DNA from: Pseudomonadota bacterium
Lineage (GTDB): Bacteria; Pseudomonadota; Gammaproteobacteria; Pseudomonadales; Oceanobacteraceae
Direction: 5' to 3'
NCBI GenBank assembly: GCA_030145845.1
Contig: JAIXHJ010000001.1
Span: 310,001 to 374,000, forward strand
DNA length: 64,000 nucleotides
This document shows, in pieces, positions 33,680 through 42,729 of the stretch. Under the pieces are notes generated by a model that ran no database searches, was not told where the DNA came from, and was given only the letters and a program-made list of their open reading frames with translations. Made by a program: the position numbers and the translations under genes. The stretch's first letter is position 1. Each line of letters opens with the position of its first letter.

Positions 33680-35812
33680 ATGACCATGCAGACGCATAAA
33701 CGGACTTGTAGCTTGTGTGAAGCTACTTGTGGCATTGAGATTCGCTACGACGATCAGACAGGGGAGATTGGCTCGGTTAAGGGCGATAAGTCCGATCCGT
33801 TCAGCCGCGGTTATATCTGCCCCAAGGCCACCGCGCTGCAGGACCTGCAGAACGACCCTGACCGGTTACGCAGACCACTGAAGAAAACCGCCTCCGGCTG
33901 GCAGGAAATTTCCTGGCGGCAGGCCCTCGGTGAAGCGGCCGACGGCCTTAAACGGGTGCAGGCGCAGCACGGCCGTGATGCGGTGGCGAGCTATCTGGGT
34001 AACCCCAATGTGCATAATTATGGAAATCTGCTGTTCGGGCCGCTGCTGCTGCGGGCGCTGGGTTCAAAAAATAAGTTTTCCGCCACGTCGGTGGACCAGT
34101 TGCCACACCATATGGCCAGCCTGTTTATGTTCGGTCACCAGTTGCTGATCCCGGTGCCGGATATCGACCGCACCGATTTTCTGCTGGTGCTGGGCGCTAA
34201 TCCGCTGGCCTCGAACGGCAGTCTGATGACCGCGCCGGACATAAAAAACCGTCTGCAGGCAATCCGCCAGCGCGGCGGCCGTATTCTGGTGGTGGACCCG
34301 CGCCGCACGGAAACCGCGGCGGCGGCCGATGAGCACTGGTTTATCCGCCCGGGGCAGGATGTGCTGTTACTGCTGTCGCTGCTGTATGTGTTGACCCACG
34401 AACTGGCGGAGCAGCTGCCACCGCTGCCGGATTACATCGACAGCCAGCCGCTGGCACCGCTGGCCGCCGGCTTTGCACCGGAAGTCACGGCAGAGAAAAC
34501 CGGTATTGCTGCAGCGCAGGTGCGTGCTCTGGCACGGCAGTGGCTGGCCGCGGATGCTGCGGTCTGTTACGGCCGCATGGGGGTGTCGGTGCAGGAATAT
34601 GGTGGCCTGTGTCAGTGGCTGATCAATGTGCTGAATATCGTCACGGGGCATTTTGACCGTGCCGGTGGGGCCATGTTTACCACGCCGGCGGTGGATCTGC
34701 CTGCCGTCACCGCCGCCCAGGGTGGCCGCGGTCATTACGACCGTTACCGCAGCCGGGTGCGCGGTTTGCCGGAGTTCGGCGGTGAACTGCCGGTGTCGGC
34801 GCTGGCGGAAGAAATTCTGACGCCCGGTAAGGGGCAGGTGCGGGCGCTGCTGACGGTGGCCGGTAACCCGGTTATTTCCACGCCCAACAGCACTCAGCTG
34901 ACGGAGGCGCTGGCGTCGCTGGATTTTATGGTCGCCGTGGATTACTACCTGAATGAAACCTCACAGCACGCGGATCTGATTCTGCCGCCGTGCGGGCCGC
35001 TGGAAAAAGATCACTACGATCTGATCTTCAACACGCTGGCGGTGCGTAACGTTGCCAAATACTCACAGCCATTGCTGCAGCGGGATGCCGGTAGCCGCGA
35101 AGACTGGCAGATACTGCTGGCACTGAGCAAACGTCTGAACCGCGGCAGTGTCCGTCAGCGGCTGAACAACTGGCTGCGCTTAACCGTGATGGGGCGGATG
35201 AAGCCGGCCGGCATTCTCAATAAGCTGCTCAGAGCCGGCCCGGCACGGCTGGATCTGAAGCAGTTGCTGGCCAGTCCGCAGGGCATTGATCTCGGTCCGT
35301 TGCAGCCCGGGATGCCGGGGCGTCTGTTCCACCGTGACAAACGCCTGCAGCTGACCCCGGCGGTGTTTGTGCAGGCGCTGCAGCAGGCCCGTGAAAACCT
35401 GCTGGCAGCGCCGCGGCACAATGGCTTTCTGCTGATCGGCCGCCGTCATATCCGCTGCAATAACTCCTGGCTGCACAACAGCCAGCGGCTGATCAAAGGT
35501 AAAAACCGCTGCACGCTGATGCTCTGTCCGCAGGATGCGGCGCAGCTGGGCATTACTGCCGGTGCGCGGGTGCAGGTCCGCTCCCGGGTGGCGGAGCTGG
35601 TCGCCGAAGCCGAGATTACCGATCAGCTGATGCCGGGAGTGGTCAGCCTGCCGCATGGCTGGGGACACAGTCAGCCCGGTGTGCGGCTGAATACCGCACG
35701 CACCGCGGCGGGGGTGAATACCAATGAGCTGACCGATGATCAGCGGGTCGATGCGCTGACCGGTAATGCTGCTCTGAACGGCGTGCCGGTTGAGCTGGCG
35801 GCGCTCAGCTGA
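33680..35812 (+). CDS. Molybdopterin-dependent oxidoreductase
   Basis: The 710 aa protein starts with the [4Fe-4S] motif TCSLCEATCGIEI (C-x2-C-x3-C) plus a fourth Cys in GYICPKA, followed by the molybdopterin guanine-dinucleotide binding domains (LVLGANPLASNGS, VVDPRRTETAAAAD, HWFIRPGQD, AGNPVISTPNST, ETSQHADLILPP) and the C-terminal MopB_CT beta-barrel with GAGARV-type strands and VSLPHGWGHSQ. There is no Tat signal, so it is cytoplasmic. The arrangement resembles formate-dehydrogenase-like or unassigned DMSO-reductase family members; the substrate is unknown. No partner subunit is encoded next to it. Confidence 0.85.
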   Translation: MTMQTHKRTCSLCEATCGIEIRYDDQTGEIGSVKGDKSDPFSRGYICPKATALQDLQNDPDRLRRPLKKTASGWQEISWRQALGEAADGLKRVQAQHGRDAVASYLGNPNVHNYGNLLFGPLLLRALGSKNKFSATSVDQLPHHMASLFMFGHQLLIPVPDIDRTDFLLVLGANPLASNGSLMTAPDIKNRLQAIRQRGGRILVVDPRRTETAAAADEHWFIRPGQDVLLLLSLLYVLTHELAEQLPPLPDYIDSQPLAPLAAGFAPEVTAEKTGIAAAQVRALARQWLAADAAVCYGRMGVSVQEYGGLCQWLINVLNIVTGHFDRAGGAMFTTPAVDLPAVTAAQGGRGHYDRYRSRVRGLPEFGGELPVSALAEEILTPGKGQVRALLTVAGNPVISTPNSTQLTEALASLDFMVAVDYYLNETSQHADLILPPCGPLEKDHYDLIFNTLAVRNVAKYSQPLLQRDAGSREDWQILLALSKRLNRGSVRQRLNNWLRLTVMGRMKPAGILNKLLRAGPARLDLKQLLASPQGIDLGPLQPGMPGRLFHRDKRLQLTPAVFVQALQQARENLLAAPRHNGFLLIGRRHIRCNNSWLHNSQRLIKGKNRCTLMLCPQDAAQLGITAGARVQVRSRVAELVAEAEITDQLMPGVVSLPHGWGHSQPGVRLNTARTAAGVNTNELTDDQRVDALTGNAALNGVPVELAALS

Positions 35813-35911
35813 TGTGTTTTCCGGCCGTCTGCCGGCGCCGATCAGGTGTAGACAGGGCCGGGTCTCTGTTGCCACAATGGCCGCCTTCCTGTTCACAAGA
35901 GCTGAAAGCCA

Positions 35912-37054
35912 GTGCACATAGTTGCTGACGAAAATATTCCCCTGGTTAATGAATTCTTCGCGGATATCGGTGAGATAACCCTGGTCGAGGGGCGCAGCAT
36001 GAGCGCCGCCGATCTGGCAGAGGCTGATATTCTGCTGGTCCGCTCCGTCACTCAGGTCAGCCGGGCACTGCTCGCCGGTTCGGGCGTGAAGTTTGTCGGT
36101 ACGGCGACCATCGGCACTGACCATATTGATCTGGAATATCTGCAGGAAGCCGGCATCGGCTTTAAAAGTGCACCGGGCTGTAATGCTCAGGCGGTCGTCG
36201 ATTATGTCCTCAGTGCGCTGAGTGTGCTGGTCGATGAGCGTGGCACCACCTTTACCGACCTGTCGGTGGGCATCGTTGGTGTCGGTAACGTCGGCGGCTT
36301 GTTGCGCAAACGGCTGCAGGATATGGGCGTTACCGTACTGGCAGTGGACCCCTATCTGGATGCGGAAGAAGAGGGACCACTGGCCTCGCTGGACGAAGCA
36401 CTGCAGGCCGATGTGGTGACCCTGCATACACCGCTGACCAGAGGCGGGGATTATCCGACCTGGCACCTGATCAATGCCGAACGGCTGGCGCAGATGAAGC
36501 CGGATGCCTGCATTATTAACAGCAGCCGCGGTGCGGTGGTCGATAATGCTGCATTACTGGCGCATATGCAGAAGCAGCGCGATTTTGAAGCAATTCTGGA
36601 TGTCTGGGAAAACGAACCCGATCTGGATATGAATCTGCTCAACCGGGCGCTGCTGGCGACCCCGCACATCGCCGGTTATTCACTGGACGGTAAAATGCGC
36701 GGTACGGAATTTATTTATCAGGGACTGTGTGAATTTCTTGGTCTGCCGGTACGGCGCAAGCTGGCGCAGTTCCTGCCGGAACCCGGCATTAAACGGGTAA
36801 ATTTCTCCGACCAGGTGCCGTTGTATCAGGCATTGCGGACTGCGATCCGTGCCGCGTATGAAATCCGGGTTGATGACGGCATTATGCGCACGGCCATGAA
36901 GCGCTCTGACAATCTGCGCAGCACCTTTGATCAGCTGCGCAAACATTATCCCCTGCGCCGGGATATTCCGACCCTGAAAGTCGGGGTGCCGGCCAAATGT
37001 CATGATCTGAGTGCCGCACTGAGCGCGGCCGGATTTGACGTCCGCAGTAAATAG
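35912..37054 (+). CDS. pdxB: Erythronate-4-phosphate dehydrogenase
   Basis: A 380 aa D-2-hydroxyacid dehydrogenase with a GTG start (VHIVADENIPLVNEFF). Rossmann motif VGIVGVGNVGG, the catalytic region TLHTPLTRGG, NSSRGAVVDNAAL, VWENEPD and TPHIAGYSLDGKMRGT are visible. The C-terminal domain and FVGTATIGTDHIDLEYL are PdxB-specific. It oxidises 4-phosphoerythronate in the DXP-dependent pyridoxal 5'-phosphate pathway. Followed at 17 bases by a convergent gene. Confidence 0.95.
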   Translation: MHIVADENIPLVNEFFADIGEITLVEGRSMSAADLAEADILLVRSVTQVSRALLAGSGVKFVGTATIGTDHIDLEYLQEAGIGFKSAPGCNAQAVVDYVLSALSVLVDERGTTFTDLSVGIVGVGNVGGLLRKRLQDMGVTVLAVDPYLDAEEEGPLASLDEALQADVVTLHTPLTRGGDYPTWHLINAERLAQMKPDACIINSSRGAVVDNAALLAHMQKQRDFEAILDVWENEPDLDMNLLNRALLATPHIAGYSLDGKMRGTEFIYQGLCEFLGLPVRRKLAQFLPEPGIKRVNFSDQVPLYQALRTAIRAAYEIRVDDGIMRTAMKRSDNLRSTFDQLRKHYPLRRDIPTLKVGVPAKCHDLSAALSAAGFDVRSK

Positions 37055-37070
37055 AACAGGCTGGCCGGTG

Positions 37071-37496
37071 TCAGCCGGCCAGCAGCAGATAATCCCGGAT
37101 CAGTTCTCCCACCCAGGTCGAATCCTGCTGCAGGCGGGCATATTCCAGTAACTGGAATACGGCGGTACTGCCGGCATCCGGTGCACTGCTGTCGCGCAGC
37201 GATTGTGGCCGGGCCGGGGCAATCAGGCGGGTAAAGGCTTTGCTGGTGAGAACGAAATCGTCCACGGATTCCTGCCGGTTCAGGCCGCTGAAACGGATAT
37301 AACCCTCATCCTGCAGCCATTGAATGGTACCCAGCGCTGCCAGATGGCGGGGACTGTGCAGGCCGAATTCGTCAACCGTATCCGGGCCGCAGATATCTTC
37401 GATAAACAGCGTCTGCTGACGCGGAAAAGAACGGAATCCGGTCAGCAGCGCGGTGGCACAATCCATGTAAAAATCGTCGATATGTACGTCCAGCAT
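37071..37496 (-). CDS. Conserved hypothetical protein, 141 aa
   Basis: I do not recognise this family. The protein is soluble and looks like a small winged-helix fold: an N-terminal helix (DDFYMDCATALLTGF), an acidic stretch (FIEDICGPDTVDEFGL), a helix and wing-like part (ALGTIQWLQDEGYIRFSGL) and the C-terminal RTYF-type helix. It starts ten bases after the alaA stop and reads in the same direction, so it is probably in the alaA transcript. Confidence 0.65.
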   Translation of the reverse strand: MLDVHIDDFYMDCATALLTGFRSFPRQQTLFIEDICGPDTVDEFGLHSPRHLAALGTIQWLQDEGYIRFSGLNRQESVDDFVLTSKAFTRLIAPARPQSLRDSSAPDAGSTAVFQLLEYARLQQDSTWVGELIRDYLLLAG

Positions 37497-37506
37497 AATG
37501 TCCGTA

Positions 37507-38724
37507 TCAGGCCTGTCGGTAAGTGGTGAAAAACTTATGCATTTTTTCCATCGCCAGATTCAGGTCTTCCGGCCGCGGTAAAAACACCACGCGGAAATGA
37601 TCCGGGTAAGGCCAGTTAAAGGCTGTGCCGTGAACCACCAGAATACGCTGCTGTTCCAGCAGATCGAGCACCATGCGCTCGTCGTTAAGGATGTTGAAAC
37701 CTTTGGCATCCACTTTCGGGAAACAGTACAGCGCGCCCTGCGGTTTGGTGCAGCTCACACCGGGCATGGCATTCAGCATTTCATAGGCAATATCCCGCTG
37801 CTGGCAGATGCGGCCGCCGGGAGCCACCAGATCGTCGATGCTCTGATAACCGCCGAGAGCGGTCTGGATGGCATACATCGCCGGCACGTTGGCGCACAGA
37901 CGCATGGAGGCCAGCATTTCCAGACCCTCAATATAATCACGGGCCAGATGTCTGGCGCCGCTGATAATCATCCAGCCGGAACGGAAGCCGGCCAGGCGGT
38001 AGTTTTTCGACAGGCCGTTAAAGGTGATGATCAGCAGGTCATCGGCCAGCGATGCGGTTGAGGTGTGGGTGACACCGTCAAACAGGATCTTGTCGTAAAT
38101 TTCATCGGAAAAGACGATCAGATCATTCTGGCGGGCAATTTCCAGCATCTGCAGCAGAATGTCGTCCGGGTACACAGCACCGGTCGGATTGTTCGGGTTG
38201 ATCAGCACCAGCGCCCGGGTTTTATCGGTGATTTTGCTGCGCATATCGTCCAGATCGGGCATCCAGCCAGCGCCTTCATCGCAGACATAATGCACCGGAC
38301 GGCCGCCGGCGAGGGCAACGGCACCGGTCCACAGCGGATAATCCGGGGCGGGCACCAGGACTTCATCACCATTGTTAAGCAGGCCCTGCATGCTGGCGAC
38401 AATCAGTTCGCTGACACCATTACCGACGATAATGTCTTCGATGCCGACGTTCTGAATATTCTTCTGCTGTGCGTACTGCATAATGGCTTTACGGGCAGAA
38501 AACAGGCCTTTGGAGTCGGCATAACCTTCGGAATCCGGCAGGTTATAAATCACGTCCTGGATGATTTCTTCGGGTGCGTCGAGGCCAAAGGGCTTCGGGT
38601 TGCCGATGTTCAGTTTCAGAATCCGGTGACCTTCTTCTTCCATCCGCTTCGCCGCCTGCAGTACCGGCCCACGCAGGTCGTAAAACACATTTGCCAGTTT
38701 GTCGGATTTAAGAATTTCCTGCAT
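37507..38724 (-). CDS. alaA: Alanine aminotransferase AlaA-type
   Basis: Start set at 38724 (MQEILKSDKLANVFYDLRGP), which matches AlaA/YfbQ; the reported upstream extension is not needed. The 405 aa protein is a fold-type I PLP aminotransferase: NPNNPTGAVYPDDIL, the DEIYDKILFD segment and the PLP-binding Lys in FNGLSKNYRLAGFRSGWM, with the C-terminal FRVVFLP. It makes L-alanine from pyruvate and glutamate. It is followed by the small hypothetical gene on the same strand. Confidence 0.9.
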   Translation of the reverse strand: MQEILKSDKLANVFYDLRGPVLQAAKRMEEEGHRILKLNIGNPKPFGLDAPEEIIQDVIYNLPDSEGYADSKGLFSARKAIMQYAQQKNIQNVGIEDIIVGNGVSELIVASMQGLLNNGDEVLVPAPDYPLWTGAVALAGGRPVHYVCDEGAGWMPDLDDMRSKITDKTRALVLINPNNPTGAVYPDDILLQMLEIARQNDLIVFSDEIYDKILFDGVTHTSTASLADDLLIITFNGLSKNYRLAGFRSGWMIISGARHLARDYIEGLEMLASMRLCANVPAMYAIQTALGGYQSIDDLVAPGGRICQQRDIAYEMLNAMPGVSCTKPQGALYCFPKVDAKGFNILNDERMVLDLLEQQRILVVHGTAFNWPYPDHFRVVFLPRPEDLNLAMEKMHKFFTTYRQA

Positions 38725-38816
38725 GGATCGTACTGCCTTTATTGAAAGGAAAAAGAAAGGTGGCATCATACTCCTCAGAACGAGGCTCCGAAAGTGGATA
38801 ACAGTGGATCAGCAGC

Positions 38817-39221
38817 ATGAAGAAAATTGACAAAAGTCCGCAGGAATGGGCAGCCGAACTGGACCCGGAAACCTATCACGTTACCCGTGAAGCCGGCACG
38901 GAACGGGCATTTACCGGCCGTTACTGGAACTGTAAGGAAAAGGGGGTTTATCACTGCGTGTGCTGTGGTGAACCCCTGTTTCTGTCGGATGCCAAATACG
39001 ATTCCGGCTGTGGCTGGCCAAGTTTCTTTCAACCGGCCAGTGACGATGTGATCGATGAGTATATGGATACCAGTCACTTCATGGTGCGTACTGAAGTACG
39101 TTGTCACCGCTGTGACGCGCATCTGGGCCATGTGTTCACCGATGGCCCGGCGCCGACCGGACTGCGCTACTGCATTAATTCCGCGTCATTGACACTGAAG
39201 CCGTCAGAGGATGATCTGTGA
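38817..39221 (+). CDS. msrB: Peptide-methionine (R)-S-oxide reductase
   Basis: The 134 aa product is full-length MsrB: structural zinc pairs HCVCCGEPL and [11 protein letters not shown], core [11 protein letters not shown], and the catalytic Cys in [10 protein letters not shown]. It repairs methionine-R-sulphoxide in proteins. It is divergent from alaA, with about 90 bases between the two starts. Confidence 0.95.
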   Translation: MKKIDKSPQEWAAELDPETYHVTREAGTERAFTGRYWNCKEKGVYHCVCCGEPLFLSDAKYDSGCGWPSFFQPASDDVIDEYMDTSHFMVRTEVRCHRCDAHLGHVFTDGPAPTGLRYCINSASLTLKPSEDDL

Positions 39222-39574
39222 GGTACGGCTTCCGGGGTGCTGCTGCCCGATAGTTTAAAAGAAATTTCTCAGTTTCTTTCGACCGTCTTTACCTCCGCAA
39301 TGCCTGATGCCTCCCAGGGGAACTTATCCCCTGGCGGCAGGGCCGCCCCCAGCTTTTCGCTTTCCGGAGCTTAACCCTTATTCCCTCCATTTTACTGGCC
39401 ACGCGCCCGTGCGACATCCCTGTCGCTGCGCGCTCACCGGGCATCCATGCCCGGCGGACCAGAAAAATCATCGTACATCCGGCGCTCCGGAGGCGAAGAA
39501 TGGTGACCGATATGCCGCTTTTCAGCACTTTGTGGAAGTGCTGTAGCCTCGGGGTTGCTTTTTTGCCGGCTATC
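39222..39574. other. 350-base gap with several palindromes
   Basis: No gene is supported here. Visible inverted repeats are CCAGGGG/CCCCTGG (39314-39333), GGGCAT/ATGCCC (39437-39451) and GGCGCTCC/GGAGGC-type arms near 39480-39498. The density of palindromes suggests a repetitive intergenic element, but I see no second copy in this window. Confidence 0.4.
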
Positions 39575-39592
39575 TATATTGTGAGCAATATA
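39575..39592. promoter_or_regulatory. Palindromic operator upstream of gpx-ohrR
   Basis: TATATTGTGAGCAATATA has perfect seven-base arms around TGAG, ending 33 bases ahead of the gpx start. MarR/OhrR repressors bind AT-rich palindromes of this size. The regulator gene directly follows gpx, so self-regulation by OhrR is the likely reading. Confidence 0.6.
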
Positions 39593-39625
39593 ATTTCAGG
39601 CAACTAAAAATAAGATGAGGTGTTT

Positions 39626-40108
39626 ATGTCAGTACTCAGTCACCAGATGCCACTGCTCAGTGGCGAAGTGCAGGATCTGTCTGCTTATCGGGGGCAGGTG
39701 GTGCTGATTGTGAATACCGCCAGTGAATGCGGTTTTACCTATCAGTATGAAGGGCTGGAAGCTCTGTATCAGCGGTTCCGTGAGCGTGGGCTGGTGATTC
39801 TGGGGTTTCCCTGTAACCAGTTCGGCCACCAGGAAAAAGGCGATGCTGCGGCCATCGGCGCCTTCTGCCAGAAGAATTATGGGGTGACCTTTCCGATGTT
39901 CGCCAAAATTGACGTCAATGGTGCCGGTGCCGCACCACTGTACCGCGAACTGAAACAGGCAGCACCGGGGCTGCTGGGCAGTAAGGCCATCAAATGGAAT
40001 TTCACCAAGTTTCTGCTTAACCGTCAGGGGGAGGTGGTGCGCCGTTATGCTCCGGCCACCAAGCCGGAACAGCTGAGCAGTGACATTGAAGCCTTGCTGG
40101 GAGCCTGA
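39626..40108 (+). CDS. Glutathione peroxidase family protein
   Basis: Start at 39626, with GAGG five bases upstream. The 160 aa product has the peroxidatic Cys in VNTASECGFTYQYEG, the NQFGHQEKG motif and the WNFTKF motif, completing the Cys-Gln-Trp catalytic triad. It is a Cys- rather than selenocysteine-type enzyme and reduces peroxides with thioredoxin or glutathione. It lies just before, and probably in an operon with, an OhrR-type repressor. Confidence 0.92.
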   Translation: MSVLSHQMPLLSGEVQDLSAYRGQVVLIVNTASECGFTYQYEGLEALYQRFRERGLVILGFPCNQFGHQEKGDAAAIGAFCQKNYGVTFPMFAKIDVNGAGAAPLYRELKQAAPGLLGSKAIKWNFTKFLLNRQGEVVRRYAPATKPEQLSSDIEALLGA

Positions 40109-40109
40109 G

Positions 40110-40625
40110 GTGGAAGACGAGGTTTACCCGCAGTTGCATCTGGATAACCAGCTGTGTTTTTCGGTGTATACGCTGTCACGGCTGATTACCCAGGCGTACC
40201 AGCCCTTACTGCGTGCGCTGGGGCTGACTTATCCGCAGTATCTGGTGTTACTGGTGCTGTGGCAGGCAGAGGAAGACAAGCGTCTGCCGGTGCCGGTACG
40301 TTATCTGTGTGAGCGGCTGCAGCTGGATACCGGTACGGTGACGCCACTGCTGAAGCGCATGGAAACGGCGGGTCTGATCCGCCGGGCACGCAGTGCGGAG
40401 GATGAGCGCATTGTGCAGGTCAGCCTGACGCCGGCCGGGCTGGCACTGCGCGAACAGGCACAGCAGGTGCCGCTGGATATTCTCTGCCGCAGCGGGGTCA
40501 GTCTGGAGCAGGCGCAGACACTGCGTGATCAGCTGCGCCGGCTTATTCTTCAATGGCCGGCTGACGGGGCGCCGCCGCGGGGTCCAGCCACTGCACCAGG
40601 CACGCCTGAATCTGATCCTGGGTAA
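40110..40625 (+). CDS. ohrR: OhrR-type MarR family regulator
   Basis: GTG start at 40110, GGGAG seven bases upstream, just after the gpx stop. The 171 aa product contains LDNQLCFSVYTLSR, with the reactive Cys of OhrR, then a winged helix (YPQYLVLLVLW, LDTGTVTPLLKRME, RRARSAEDERIVQVSLT). Organic-peroxide oxidation of that Cys releases it from DNA. The C-terminus is about 25 residues longer than usual, rich in Pro and Ala, and overlaps the convergent histidine-kinase-like gene by 83 bases. Confidence 0.88.
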   Translation: MEDEVYPQLHLDNQLCFSVYTLSRLITQAYQPLLRALGLTYPQYLVLLVLWQAEEDKRLPVPVRYLCERLQLDTGTVTPLLKRMETAGLIRRARSAEDERIVQVSLTPAGLALREQAQQVPLDILCRSGVSLEQAQTLRDQLRRLILQWPADGAPPRGPATAPGTPESDPG

Positions 40626-42612
40626 AGGGCTTGCCGATGTAGTCGTTCATGCCGGCAGTCAGACACTGCTGGCGTTCATTTTCACCACTCAGGCCGGTGA
40701 GGGCGATGATCGGCGTATCGCGGTTGATGGAATTCCGCCGTATCTGCCGGGTTGCTTCCAGGTCGTCCATTACCGGCATCTGACAGTCCATCAGAATCAG
40801 GTCGTAATGTTTGCTGCGGGCTTTCTCCAGTGCCTGCAGGCCGTTGTCGACCGCGTCCGGTGAAATCCCCAGATTTTTCAGATAGCGCTGGCACAGCATG
40901 CGGTTGATGGTGTTGTCGTCGACCAGCAATACCGCCTGCCGGTCCTGACCACTGAGCTGATTCTGCGGAATCAGCTGACGCAGATCCGCAAGCAGATCGT
41001 AGGGCTGATAGGCGCGGTCGGGCAGGTCGGCGGACAGACGCAGATAGGTGGCGCGGCGGGTTTCCGGCAGTGGGCTGTCGGTGAGAATAATCACGCCGGT
41101 TATATCGACGGTGCTGTCGCTGAAACTGATGTCCCACTCCTGCAGCCAGCGTTTGACGCGCTGGCAGAGCAGGTCGTTGGCGATACGGATCTGCACCGGG
41201 GTATGTAACAGCTGCTGCCGTACCGGCTGTAATTCATCTTCCAGCCATTTCACCAGCAGGGTGCATTCCAGAACCTGACCGCTGCTCTCATTGCGGATTT
41301 CCACCTGACCGCCAAGCGAACGGGCAATGGCGGCCAGCATGCCGGGGCCGGGTGAAAGCTGTTCGGTAATCATGGTGTTGAAGTTATCGCACGACAGGGT
41401 GAATCCGTCGCCGCTGAGGGTAATCACCAGCGTGTCGTCGCGGCGGCGGGCACAGATTTCCAGTCCGGGCCGGTAGCTGTCGGCGGCGATGCTGAACAGG
41501 CTGTTAAGCAGGAGTGTGCTGCGCTGCGGCGGGAGAATAATCTTATCCGGACTTCCGAGGCGGAAACGGATCAGTTGCGGATGCTGGCGCTGAATGGATT
41601 CTGCCAGTTCAGACAGCGAAATAACCGCCGGGTCTTCGCTCTTTTCAATAATGCTCAGCTGTTCCAGCAGGCTCTGCAGGCGGTTGCAGAGCTGGCAGCC
41701 TTCTTCATCCAGCGAAGGTTTCAGCGAATCCAGCAGCTCACTGATGCGGGGCAGCAGCAACGACAGCAGCGGTACATAGAAAGCCGCAGCCTGATTACCG
41801 TTGCTCAGGCTCATACGGCGGTTGATATCGGCCAGGGCATCGCTCCGTTTATGGATCAGGGTTTCCAGCTTGGAGGAATATTCGTGGATATTTTCTTCCT
41901 TGCGCCGCCGTTGTTCGATATGGCGTTTGAGGATATCCAGCAGGCCGGTGGTGGTATTCATCAGTTCACCCAGTTCATCCCCGCGTTGGCTGCGCATCCT
42001 GTGCAGGTCTTTATCACTGATATGGTCGGCGTCAATGTCTGCCAGCTGGCGGGCGAAGTGGGTCAGCGGGTAAGTAACGCGGTAATAAAAGGCGATGTAG
42101 ATAAACAGGGCGATGACGGCGGAAACGATCAGACTGTAGCTGCCGACAGAGCCGACGCGCTGATAAAACTGATCGGCCATCAGGCACGGGTTCAGCTCAA
42201 TCACCAGCTTGCCGAGGCGGGTGCCGGCATATTCGAGGATTTCACTGCGTATGTCTGCTTCCGGAAACAGCAGCTGATCAGTGGCTGATAAATGGCACTG
42301 GGATGCGTCACTGGCCTGAGCCAGCTGGGTGCCGTCGGTATTGAGGACGATAGCGGAGGCGATTTCCGGATGACTGATCAGGCCTTCCGCCAGATGCTGG
42401 TTAAGCCGGTTGTTGAAGTTGAAGGTGGCCAGGTTAAAGGCGGGCAGCGTCGTGGCGATCAGGCTGTTGCGGGTGGTGAGCTGTTCTTCTTTCAGGTCGC
42501 CCAGCAACCGGTAGCCGGAAATAACGGTGATAATGGCCGACAGCAGGAGGGTGACGAGGGCAGTATACAATGCCAGCTGAAGAGGCAGCTTCCTCTGTAC
42601 CCTGTACTTCAT
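40543..42612 (-). CDS. Kinase-like hybrid signalling protein with receiver domain
   Basis: The 689 aa protein has a membrane segment (residues 12-33), a periplasmic sensor region (about 35-155), a second membrane segment (158-178), HAMP, a coiled coil (RRKEENIHEYSSKLETLIHK), then a region in the place of the dimerisation/ATPase domains, and a receiver domain (about 565-680) with LLVDDNTINR, LILMDCQMPVMD and the Lys of GKPF. I see no H-box with an H-E/D-x-x-x-P pattern and no clear N, G1 or G2 boxes. It therefore looks like a degenerate histidine kinase with an active receiver. Partner genes are not evident. Confidence 0.72.
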   Translation of the reverse strand: MKYRVQRKLPLQLALYTALVTLLLSAIITVISGYRLLGDLKEEQLTTRNSLIATTLPAFNLATFNFNNRLNQHLAEGLISHPEIASAIVLNTDGTQLAQASDASQCHLSATDQLLFPEADIRSEILEYAGTRLGKLVIELNPCLMADQFYQRVGSVGSYSLIVSAVIALFIYIAFYYRVTYPLTHFARQLADIDADHISDKDLHRMRSQRGDELGELMNTTTGLLDILKRHIEQRRRKEENIHEYSSKLETLIHKRSDALADINRRMSLSNGNQAAAFYVPLLSLLLPRISELLDSLKPSLDEEGCQLCNRLQSLLEQLSIIEKSEDPAVISLSELAESIQRQHPQLIRFRLGSPDKIILPPQRSTLLLNSLFSIAADSYRPGLEICARRRDDTLVITLSGDGFTLSCDNFNTMITEQLSPGPGMLAAIARSLGGQVEIRNESSGQVLECTLLVKWLEDELQPVRQQLLHTPVQIRIANDLLCQRVKRWLQEWDISFSDSTVDITGVIILTDSPLPETRRATYLRLSADLPDRAYQPYDLLADLRQLIPQNQLSGQDRQAVLLVDDNTINRMLCQRYLKNLGISPDAVDNGLQALEKARSKHYDLILMDCQMPVMDDLEATRQIRRNSINRDTPIIALTGLSGENERQQCLTAGMNDYIGKPFTQDQIQACLVQWLDPAAAPRQPAIEE

Positions 42613-42729
42613 AATGCGTCATTCCCTGATCGGCGGATTACAGCATCCTACTCTAGCGGAGTGTCTGGTTATTGTCTGTGTCAAATGGTGACCAGTCGTC
42701 GCATCTGTACGGCCGGGAAGGGCGGGCTG

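Noticed and set aside
39289..39546. 79-codon frames in the msrB-gpx gap
   Set aside because: Both strands are open for the same length, which points to palindromic GC-rich DNA rather than genes.
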